A stretch of 64,000 nt of DNA from BJGO01 sp964640655. GTDB taxonomy: Bacteria; Bacteroidota; Bacteroidia; Chitinophagales; UBA10324. Below are positions 53,601 to 60,926 of the stretch, in pieces (position 1 is the stretch's first letter; each line of letters begins with the position of its first letter). The stretch covers positions 38,554 through 102,553 of the forward strand of contig CAZXFT010000012.1 in the NCBI GenBank assembly GCA_964640655.1. Direction: 5' to 3'. The translations under genes and the position numbers were made by a program. The notes beneath the pieces are model-generated. The model worked only from the letters and a program-made list of their open reading frames with translations. It had not been told where the DNA came from and made no database searches.

Positions 53601-54317
53601 TTGGGCAAAGCAGTTTTTCATTTCAAACAATTCTCAGTAATACAGGAACACAGTGCCATGAAGGTGTGTACCGATTCCTGCATTTTCGGGGCTATTGTAG
53701 CAATGCAAGTGCGAGGAAGCATACTCGATATTGGTTGCGGTACCGGCCTGCTTTCGCTGATGATGGCGCAACATTTACATTCTGAAATAACCGCAGTTGA
53801 AATTGATTCCGGAGCATTTGAAGAAGCACAATTAAATGTAGCCCGATCTCCTTGGAGCAAAAGTATTGAAGTAATCAAAGGAGATATTCGCGATGTTGCG
53901 TTTCAAGGCTCACTAGATAAATTCGATAGCATTGTCTGCAATCCACCTTTTTATAACCGACATCTTTCCCGCACCGATGCCAAACAAAACAGAGCAATGC
54001 ACGGCACAGACCTCGACTATATATCCCTTTGCCTTGCTATCGGACACTTGCTGAAAAAAACAGGCAATGCCTATATACTGCTGCCTTCCGCGCAGGTACA
54101 AGAGTTTACTCAGGTGGCTTTGCGTAATGCTTTGCACATCATTGCGCGCCATCATATTTACAATTTTGCCGGGCAGGTTACTTTCAGAGAGGTACTTACA
54201 CTCGGTTTCTCCGAGATTACCGATATTGAAGAAAAGCAACTGAACATTTATGCTGCGATTAATACCTATACTACTGAAGCCATAAACTTGTTGAAGGAGT
54301 ATTATTTGAACTTGTAA
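53601..54317 (+). CDS. trmN6: tRNA1(Val) (adenine(37)-N6)-methyltransferase
   Basis: A 238-residue Rossmann-fold methyltransferase of the TrmN6/YfiC family. Its N-terminus FHFKQFSVIQEHSAMKVCTD is diagnostic, followed by the SAM-binding ILDIGCGTGLLS (41-52) and the catalytic NPPF (114-117) characteristic of N6-adenine methylation. Translation appears to start at TTG (53,601), since the conserved FKQF block begins only seven codons later and the first ATG lies within it. It is divergent from tRNA-Arg. The 135 bp after it hold a promoter box only. Confidence 0.9.
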   Translation: MGKAVFHFKQFSVIQEHSAMKVCTDSCIFGAIVAMQVRGSILDIGCGTGLLSLMMAQHLHSEITAVEIDSGAFEEAQLNVARSPWSKSIEVIKGDIRDVAFQGSLDKFDSIVCNPPFYNRHLSRTDAKQNRAMHGTDLDYISLCLAIGHLLKKTGNAYILLPSAQVQEFTQVALRNALHIIARHHIYNFAGQVTFREVLTLGFSEITDIEEKQLNIYAAINTYTTEAINLLKEYYLNL

Positions 54318-54404
54318 ATTAAGTTCTAGTTTTTTGTACATAATTACCTACATCATTTTAACTTGATGTGTGTTGATAGCAGTGAGCGCAGGCAGTCGAC
54401 AGGC

Positions 54405-54412
54405 TACTTTTG
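54405..54412 (+). promoter_or_regulatory. -7 box for the exbB-exbD-tonB operon
   Basis: TACTTTTG matches TAnnTTTG, 40 bp before the exbB start. No TTG lies at the right distance for -33. Confidence 0.45.
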
Positions 54413-54452
54413 AGGATTACAATAAGAATTTACCAAACTCGTTGAATTTTTT

Positions 54453-55175
54453 ATGATGCTTACCCTTCTTCAGATAGTGGAAACTACTGCCCCACTCGGC
54501 CCCGAAACGGCTTTACAACAAACGACATCTTCTGCCGCATCGGAGCTTACACTTTTTGATTTGCTACTTGCCGGCGGTCCGATAATGATTCCAATTTTGA
54601 TTTGTTCGGTCATTGCTGTTTATATTATTGTGGAACGTTTAATCGCTATCAATAAGCTGTCGAAAGATCCTTCCAACTTTATGAATAACATCCGCGACTA
54701 CATCAGCACCGGTAATATTGATGCTGCTAGAGCACTTTGCAAAAACACAAATAACCCTGTTGCACGCATGATAGAGAAAGGTATCTCGCGATTAGGCAAA
54801 CCACTACCGGATATTGAAAAAGCTATTGAGAATGTGGGCAACATAGAAGTGGTAAAAATGGAGCGCGGATTAAACGCATTGGCAACCTGCGCTGCTGCTG
54901 CGCCTATGTTGGGTTTTCTCGGCACAGTAACCGGAATGGTTCAGGCATTTTATGATATGAATATGGAATACCAGCGTACACACGAGTCAATCAACATTGG
55001 CGTGCTATCGAGCGGTATGTATCAGGCCATGATGACCACCGTTGCCGGTTTGGTGGTGGGTATCATTGCATTGGTGTGCTACAACATTTTAACGGCTATG
55101 ATTAAGAAGGTGTTGTTTAAGATGGAGAGTAGTTCCATAGAGTTTTTAGATTTATTGGAAGAACCGGTTAAATAA
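54453..55175 (+). CDS. exbB: ExbB/TolQ-family proton channel
   Basis: A 240-residue inner-membrane protein that, with ExbD, uses the proton gradient to energise TonB. Three membrane helices (about 36-60, 138-165 and 185-210) and the family core MLGFLGTVTGMVQAFYDM (about 152-169) are present. It starts with ATG-ATG; either may be used. First gene of an exbB-exbD-tonB set with 6-bp and 5-bp gaps. Confidence 0.92.
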   Translation: MMLTLLQIVETTAPLGPETALQQTTSSAASELTLFDLLLAGGPIMIPILICSVIAVYIIVERLIAINKLSKDPSNFMNNIRDYISTGNIDAARALCKNTNNPVARMIEKGISRLGKPLPDIEKAIENVGNIEVVKMERGLNALATCAAAAPMLGFLGTVTGMVQAFYDMNMEYQRTHESINIGVLSSGMYQAMMTTVAGLVVGIIALVCYNILTAMIKKVLFKMESSSIEFLDLLEEPVK

Positions 55176-55181
55176 AATTTT

Positions 55182-55586
55182 ATGAAAATTAAAATGCGAG
55201 AGAATGTGCGGCCTACGCTGGAGATGTCGAGCATGACAGATTTGGTGTTTTTGCTGCTGATATTTTTCATGCTGATAACAACGATGATAGTACCGAATGT
55301 GAATGCACTGAAACTGGTACTTCCCAACAGTACAACATCGCAAAAGCAAAAAGACTTGACAGTATCGGTAGCTATCAATGAAAACCTGCAATACTTTGTG
55401 GGTGGTCAAGCTGTAGATGAAAGTTCCCTGCGTGCAGTAATAGAGCAAAAGATTGGCGGTAACCCTAACCCAACTATTATTTTACATACTGAATACAGTG
55501 TACCTATTTCAAACGTTGTTACAGTAATGGACATAGCCAATAAAATGAAGGTAAAACTCGTTTTAGCAACACAACCGGAAAAATAA
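55182..55586 (+). CDS. exbD: ExbD/TolR-family protein
   Basis: A 134-residue single-pass protein: a short basic N-terminus, then the membrane helix SSMTDLVFLLLIFFMLITTM containing the essential Asp (Asp18), then a periplasmic domain. It forms the rotating or gating core within an ExbB pentamer. Confidence 0.93.
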   Translation: MKIKMRENVRPTLEMSSMTDLVFLLLIFFMLITTMIVPNVNALKLVLPNSTTSQKQKDLTVSVAINENLQYFVGGQAVDESSLRAVIEQKIGGNPNPTIILHTEYSVPISNVVTVMDIANKMKVKLVLATQPEK

Positions 55587-55591
55587 AAATC

Positions 55592-56425
55592 ATGAGCACC
55601 ACAATTAATTACGAACTTGAAAGGAAGGAGCGCAACAAGGGTATCATTGGGACTATTGCATTTCATGCAATCATGGTTATTATATTACTATTGATTAAAC
55701 TATTACCTACACCGATTCCACATGAAGAAGACGGAGGGGGAATACTCATCAACTTTGGCTCCTCTGAAACAGGTTTGGGTGATGAATTGCCTCAAAGCCT
55801 TGAACAAAGCAATCCTACTCCACCCCAGCCCACAAATGTTACTCCGGTTAAGCTAGATAATATAGTAACGCAGGATTTGGAGCAAACTCTAGCTATAAAA
55901 AATCAAAAGAAGGACATCAAAAAACCGCCAGTTGACAAACCTGTGCTGAAAAACAACACACAGAATACTACACAAACCGAGGTTAAACCAGAACAAAAAC
56001 CCAAAGCCATTTTTACCGGTTCGCAAAACAATAATACAAGCAGTCAAGGCAAAACTGAAGGTACCGGAGATCAGGGTGACCTAAAAGGTAGTCTTTTTAC
56101 TAATGGTAATTCGAAAGTAGGTGGTGGCGCTAATCCGCTTGGTGCAGGTGGTGAAGGTATAGGTTTGAGTATGACCGGCAGAAAGATTACAAAGTACCCT
56201 ATAGTTACCGATAACTCACAAAAGACCGGTCGTGTGGTGGTGAATATTAAAGTAGATAAAAACGGAAATGTGATTTATGCCGAAGCTACTCGCAGCGGCT
56301 CAACAACAGATGATTCATACTTGTTTAGTCTGGCTGTAAAGGCAGCATACCAAACAAAACTGAATACTATATCAGATAACGAAGAACAGTTTGGTAAAAT
56401 GACATTTACCTTTAAGGTGAAATAA
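55592..56425 (+). CDS. tonB: TonB-like energy transducer
   Basis: A 277-residue protein with a cytosolic N-terminus, one membrane helix (about 18-38) and an extended Pro/Gln/Asn-rich periplasmic linker (40-185). The C-terminal TonB-fold domain (about 195-277) contains GRVVVNIKVDKNGNVIYAEA. Such proteins carry energy from ExbBD to outer-membrane receptors. The acidic GSSETGLGDELPQ segment just after the helix is a trait of Bacteroidota versions. The last member of the exbB-exbD-tonB set; Rof-like and folC genes follow at short distance. Confidence 0.88.
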   Translation: MSTTINYELERKERNKGIIGTIAFHAIMVIILLLIKLLPTPIPHEEDGGGILINFGSSETGLGDELPQSLEQSNPTPPQPTNVTPVKLDNIVTQDLEQTLAIKNQKKDIKKPPVDKPVLKNNTQNTTQTEVKPEQKPKAIFTGSQNNNTSSQGKTEGTGDQGDLKGSLFTNGNSKVGGGANPLGAGGEGIGLSMTGRKITKYPIVTDNSQKTGRVVVNIKVDKNGNVIYAEATRSGSTTDDSYLFSLAVKAAYQTKLNTISDNEEQFGKMTFTFKVK

Positions 56426-56434
56426 TTTTTCATC

Positions 56435-56671
56435 TTGGACTACAAACCTATAGACTGCAATTTTTACGATGAGTTGGAAGCCCTGGCAACATTGCGTAAA
56501 ATGGCTAAGATTACTTATATGCAGGAGGGAGTAATGCAAACAGTTCACGCCATCATTACCAACCTATACACCCAAAACCATGTGGAGTATATGACTTTGT
56601 CGGATGGTCACGTGGTTCGACTGGATACACTAATTGAAGTGGATGGTAAGTTTGTGCCGGGAGTTTGCTGA
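56435..56671 (+). CDS. Rof-like Rho-binding antiterminator protein
   Basis: A 78-residue protein matching the Rof/YaeO family pattern: YKPIDCNFYDELEALATLRK at the N-terminus, then strands ending VEYMTLSDGHVVRLDTLIEV. In E. coli Rof binds Rho and blocks transcription termination. An OB- or Sm-like fold is expected. The start is TTG at 56,435, set by the conserved N-terminal block; no ATG is available. The stop overlaps the folC ATG (TGATG), so they are coupled. The role of this branch in Bacteroidota is unproven. Confidence 0.7.
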   Translation: MDYKPIDCNFYDELEALATLRKMAKITYMQEGVMQTVHAIITNLYTQNHVEYMTLSDGHVVRLDTLIEVDGKFVPGVC

Positions 56672-57951
56672 TGAATACTTACAAAGAAACTATTGAATAT
56701 CTGTACAGCCGCTTACCTATGTTTACACGCATAGGACCTGCTGCATATAAAAGTGGGTTAGGTAACATCAATGACTTGTGTGAGCACTTAAAACATCCAG
56801 AGTTAAAATATAAAACCATTCATATTGCAGGTACCAACGGCAAGGGGTCAACATCGCATATGATGGCTGCCATTCTTCAGCTTGCAGGTTACAAAATAGG
56901 ATTATATACTTCACCACATCTGAAAGATTTCAGGGAGCGCATACGAATCAACGGAGTACCTGTTGAAGAAGAAGATGTCGTAAACTTTGTTGAAAAGCAT
57001 CGTTTCTTTTTTGAAAATAAAGAGGTTTCATTTTTTGAAGTGACCACCGCCATGGCCTTTGAATTGTTTGCGCAAAATCAGGTGGATGTGGCGGTCGTAG
57101 AAACAGGTCTCGGCGGTAGACTGGATTCCACCAATGTCATTCAACCAGACTTGTGCATTATTACCAACATCAGCTGGGATCATGCGGATTTACTTGGAGA
57201 TAGTTTACAAAAGATTGCGTTTGAGAAAGCAGGTATCATTAAACCTACAACTCCTGTTATTATTTCTGAAAGGCAAAAAGAAGTTGAAGAAATATTTATT
57301 CAAAAAGCAAAAAGTGAAGATGCTACGATTTTTTTTGCAACTGACGATTACGAAGGAAACACATACAATAGGAATCAAGAATTCGCTACATTCTCATTCA
57401 ATCACCACCCGAATGAAGTAGTTTTAAAATCCGATTTAACAGGTTCGTATCAGCTAAGAAATATTGCCGGTGTATTGAAGGCTTGCGATGTGCTGAATGA
57501 ATATGGTTACATCATTCAGGAAGAAACCATTAATAACGCTTTAACACAGGTGCGAAAACTTACCGGATTGCGTGGTAGATGGGATGTATTACAAACCAAT
57601 CCATTAACAATTGCCGACATTGCACACAACGAAGGTGGACTGAAAGAAACTATTGATCAACTGACTAAGAGTGAAAAGAAAATTCACTTTGTAATTGGAT
57701 TTGTAAAAGACAAAGACTTACAAAAAATATTGCGCTTGTTTCCGAAGGAAGCAAACTATTATTTCTGCAAACCCGATCTACCGCGCGGTCTTGATGTTAA
57801 TGAGTTAGTTAAAATGGCGACTGATCATCAATTGCATGGCAAAGTGTATGACTCCGTAAATGCTGCATGGCAGGCAGCAAAATCATCAGCCGATGCAGTT
57901 GACATCATTTATATTGGTGGCAGCACATTCGTTGTTGCAGAGATAATTTAA
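56671..57951 (+). CDS. folC: folylpolyglutamate synthase/dihydrofolate synthase
   Basis: A 426-residue Mur-ligase-like enzyme adding glutamate to dihydropteroate or folates. Features are the P-loop GTNGKGS (54-60), GLYTSPHLKDFRERI (about 72-86), VETGLGGRLDSTN and the ISWDHADLLGDS block, with the C-terminal glutamate-ligase domain from about 290. The ATG at 56,671 overlaps the Rof-like stop. Convergent with the rhodanese gene, overlapping by 4 bp. Confidence 0.93.
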   Translation: MNTYKETIEYLYSRLPMFTRIGPAAYKSGLGNINDLCEHLKHPELKYKTIHIAGTNGKGSTSHMMAAILQLAGYKIGLYTSPHLKDFRERIRINGVPVEEEDVVNFVEKHRFFFENKEVSFFEVTTAMAFELFAQNQVDVAVVETGLGGRLDSTNVIQPDLCIITNISWDHADLLGDSLQKIAFEKAGIIKPTTPVIISERQKEVEEIFIQKAKSEDATIFFATDDYEGNTYNRNQEFATFSFNHHPNEVVLKSDLTGSYQLRNIAGVLKACDVLNEYGYIIQEETINNALTQVRKLTGLRGRWDVLQTNPLTIADIAHNEGGLKETIDQLTKSEKKIHFVIGFVKDKDLQKILRLFPKEANYYFCKPDLPRGLDVNELVKMATDHQLHGKVYDSVNAAWQAAKSSADAVDIIYIGGSTFVVAEII

Positions 57952-58256
57952 TTATTCACGACAGTTTTTTGCCATTCCAACATGCCTCCAAGCAGATTGC
58001 GAACTTTGGTAAATCCTTTTCCTGATAAAAACTGTTTGGCTTGACCACTGCGACCACCACTGCGGCAGTGCAATATCAACTCCTGTTCTTTATACTGATT
58101 GAGGTAGTCCATATGCATAGGAATTTCGCCGAGTGGAATCAACTTAGCGCCTATGTTAAATTCTTCAAACTCCCATTCTTCGCGTACATCTATAAGGTTC
58201 AGTTTCTCTCCCTGATTCATTCGATAACGCAATTCCTCAACTGTAATGTCTTCCAT
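57948..58256 (-). CDS. single-domain rhodanese-like sulfurtransferase
   Basis: A 102-residue rhodanese domain with catalytic Cys64 in the six-residue loop CRSGGRS, and the LIDVREEWEF and GAKLIPLGEIP blocks of the GlpE/PspE type. It would move sulfane sulfur in the cytoplasm (no signal peptide). It lies 18 bp after the T9SS-sorted protein gene. Confidence 0.92.
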   Translation of the reverse strand: MEDITVEELRYRMNQGEKLNLIDVREEWEFEEFNIGAKLIPLGEIPMHMDYLNQYKEQELILHCRSGGRSGQAKQFLSGKGFTKVRNLLGGMLEWQKTVVNN

Positions 58257-58274
58257 GAAAAATGTATGTGTTTA

Positions 58275-60140
58275 TTAGTTTTTAATAAATTTAAATGATT
58301 GCCTTGAGCCATCATGCAACACAAGTTGCAATAGATATAATCCGGGTGCAAGTGAAAGGGTTTCAATAGTTTGTTGTTTGAGCATTTCTTGCTGAACACA
58401 TTGTCCGGTAATATTATAAATCTCGTAGTGATATGAAGTCTTTTGTGTGTTGATACCTTCAACAAAAATGTAGGCATCCGCAGGATTAGGATAAACACGA
58501 ATTTGTGTCTGTGCATTTAGTTTACGTGTACTCACATTTAAATCGGAACGCTTGCCTACCACAGGACGAAACATGAGCGAACCATCGAACAATGAATTTT
58601 GCCAGGTGGATCCAAGGTTGTAAGAGAAATGTTGTTTGGCATTGGTGTTTCGGTCAAAGCCCATATAGATCATATCTTGCTGAGATTGCAGCCAACCCAC
58701 ATAGAAGGTATCTGTAACTACAATACCACTGTCAAGTATGTATGTTGCAAAGCCGTTCAGTGTATCAATATAATCGGGCTTATTGAAATCCTGTTGGTAA
58801 AGAATATTTTCAGGATTAAGCTTATTCCATACTAATAAAGAAAATAACAGACTGTTTTGTGAACCTTGTAAACGACCAAAATGAATCTGAATAGCCTGTA
58901 CAGTATCGGGAGTATTTACTTTAAAACGCAGTGCAGCTTTAGCGCCTGTTCCTAATAATCCATAAACTTTTTCGGCAGAGCCATCGTCATAGGCAAAGTA
59001 ATTTGCAAAATGTTGAAATTGAATAACGGTATCGTTGGCACTCAAACCATCACCAGTTCCGGTTGCATAACAATAGTATGAAGACTTAATAATCGCATTG
59101 TTCTGTGAAAGAATGGCTGTGGGATTAATTGCACTAACAACTGCGCTGTCGTGGTTGTAAGGGTTGAAGTTGAATGACTGCAAAGCTTGTGTAGCCAATA
59201 CACTAGATGAATTCTCTTCTTCGATTTTATAACTATATGATGTGTTCTTGGCTATACCGTAGTTATTTTTAAAATACATCTGACCGGACGATGCAATTTC
59301 GTTTAAGGCATCAACTTTAAATTGATTCCAAGGCATAGCAGAATAATTCTTTAAGATACTTGTACTGTATCGCTGCATGGCAATATCATTCATTACTGTG
59401 TCGTTGATATTTCTATTAACATCAATTTTAACATAGTCTAAGTGCCAGTGGTCATTATTCCCAGTAACCGAAGCAAAACTTCTGAAACGAAACTGGAATA
59501 AATCGTGAAAGAACTCAGTTGCTGTGATGGGTATCATCACAATTTTAAACTCATTAAATGCCTGACCATTTACACCCCATCGTTTACTCCATGAACCATT
59601 GAAACGTAAAAATTCTAAAATAAGTGAGTCATTATTGTTTGGTGTATCGCCAAGACCTTGAGCCTGAAAATAGAAGCTGAGATAAATTGAATCCGCGGCT
59701 GTGTATGATGCCAGATCAATAGACAGGGAACGCAGGGTATCCGCAGGCTGAGGATTAAAAGTTGTTGATGTGGTATCGTATGCTATTCCAAATTCATTCA
59801 GGCCATCGAAGGTGGCCACACCTAAAGTAGGTGGTCTTAATGCATAAGTACCGTTGATGAATGTTTGATTGCTCTGCCACAACAAGGGGTCCGGATACTT
59901 TGATTTCTGACAATAAGAAAAATCATCAACAAATGGTAATGTGAGTGCACTGCCACGACTTACTGAATGCGGAGGAGTTTCATATCGTAACAGTGGGTTA
60001 TAATTGGTACCTATCAAAACTTCCTGAGCTATAACAGAAGTACTTAGAAAAAGGAAATAAATGAAAGCAGTAGAAATATTACGCAAATGAGTAAATGATT
60101 TCGGGTGAAACGATAATGAATGGAGTTTGGTATTTATCAT
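58275..60140 (-). CDS. T9SS-sorted secreted protein
   Basis: A 621-residue protein. The signal peptide lies within the first 40 residues (FIYFLFLSTSVIAQE); a basic stretch precedes it, so a later start is possible. The mature part has beta-sandwich regions with aromatic-rich strands (SIYLSFYFQAQGLGDTP, NDHWHLDYVKIDV) that resemble MAM/jelly-roll adhesion domains. A type A sorting domain (VYPNPADAYIFVEG to QSFKFIKN) ends it. No catalytic motif is seen. It follows the PASTA protein gene by 3 bp. Confidence 0.82.
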   Translation of the reverse strand: MINTKLHSLSFHPKSFTHLRNISTAFIYFLFLSTSVIAQEVLIGTNYNPLLRYETPPHSVSRGSALTLPFVDDFSYCQKSKYPDPLLWQSNQTFINGTYALRPPTLGVATFDGLNEFGIAYDTTSTTFNPQPADTLRSLSIDLASYTAADSIYLSFYFQAQGLGDTPNNNDSLILEFLRFNGSWSKRWGVNGQAFNEFKIVMIPITATEFFHDLFQFRFRSFASVTGNNDHWHLDYVKIDVNRNINDTVMNDIAMQRYSTSILKNYSAMPWNQFKVDALNEIASSGQMYFKNNYGIAKNTSYSYKIEEENSSSVLATQALQSFNFNPYNHDSAVVSAINPTAILSQNNAIIKSSYYCYATGTGDGLSANDTVIQFQHFANYFAYDDGSAEKVYGLLGTGAKAALRFKVNTPDTVQAIQIHFGRLQGSQNSLLFSLLVWNKLNPENILYQQDFNKPDYIDTLNGFATYILDSGIVVTDTFYVGWLQSQQDMIYMGFDRNTNAKQHFSYNLGSTWQNSLFDGSLMFRPVVGKRSDLNVSTRKLNAQTQIRVYPNPADAYIFVEGINTQKTSYHYEIYNITGQCVQQEMLKQQTIETLSLAPGLYLLQLVLHDGSRQSFKFIKN

Positions 60141-60143
60141 AGC

Positions 60144-60926
60144 TTACTGACGTGGCACTTTTGATATATCGTTAGAAATAAATACATCTATCGGTTCACC
60201 GGGTTTGATAAGGTTGTTGGCAGAAGCGGGATCAGGTATCTGGCGGAATATATATGCAGATAATGAATCGGAATCAACTGTGTTATCAGCAACTACAACC
60301 CCGAGATTTAAACCAACACCATCCAGCACAAACTTGGCTTCGGCAAGCGTTAGACCAACTAAAACAGGTACTTCGATCTCTGATAGGCCAAAACCATCAC
60401 CCAACACCAAATCAATATATGAGCCTTTCGATACAAAAGCTCCAACTTTAATGCTTACTCCATTAATCTGTTGATCGAGTACTGCATTTTGCGCGAGGTC
60501 GGGTTTATAAATAAGCTTGCCTACTTTTAGTCCGCTGCTATTCAGTACCATAGTTGCCTGCTTCAACGATACATCGTGCAGATCGGGCATCTTCACCTTG
60601 GGTGGCTGCTTGGAGTTAATCGTCAGGTATATGGTACGACCATCTTTAACCTTTCTGTTGGCTTTCGGATTTTGATCTATTACAGAAAGTGGCATCAACT
60701 TATCGCTGAACGAAGAGTCAACTATACTATAGTTGAGGTTCTTACTTTTTAATATTTGCATCACCTCAGGAATACTTTTACCCGTGAGGTCAGGCACAGT
60801 GATGGTTTGCCCATGCGCAGTATATTCCTGCAACAAAAAGACCACTAACAAAAAAAGTGCTATAACACTGGTAATAGCAGCTATTAAATGCAGTATAAAT
60901 GTCCTGCTGAATAAGAACTTAAACAT
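60144..60926 (-). CDS. membrane-anchored triple-PASTA protein
   Basis: A 260-residue protein with one N-terminal membrane helix (about 10-32) and three PASTA domains (about 40-108, 110-175 and 185-255; for example VPDLTGKSIPEVMQIL, MPDLHDVSLKQAT and VPVLVGLTLAEAKFVL). PASTA modules bind peptidoglycan or muropeptides. Unlike Ser/Thr kinases and class B PBPs, no catalytic domain is attached. It overlaps the ligase gene by 8 bp, so both serve the cell wall. Confidence 0.9.
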   Translation of the reverse strand: MFKFLFSRTFILHLIAAITSVIALFLLVVFLLQEYTAHGQTITVPDLTGKSIPEVMQILKSKNLNYSIVDSSFSDKLMPLSVIDQNPKANRKVKDGRTIYLTINSKQPPKVKMPDLHDVSLKQATMVLNSSGLKVGKLIYKPDLAQNAVLDQQINGVSIKVGAFVSKGSYIDLVLGDGFGLSEIEVPVLVGLTLAEAKFVLDGVGLNLGVVVADNTVDSDSLSAYIFRQIPDPASANNLIKPGEPIDVFISNDISKVPRQ

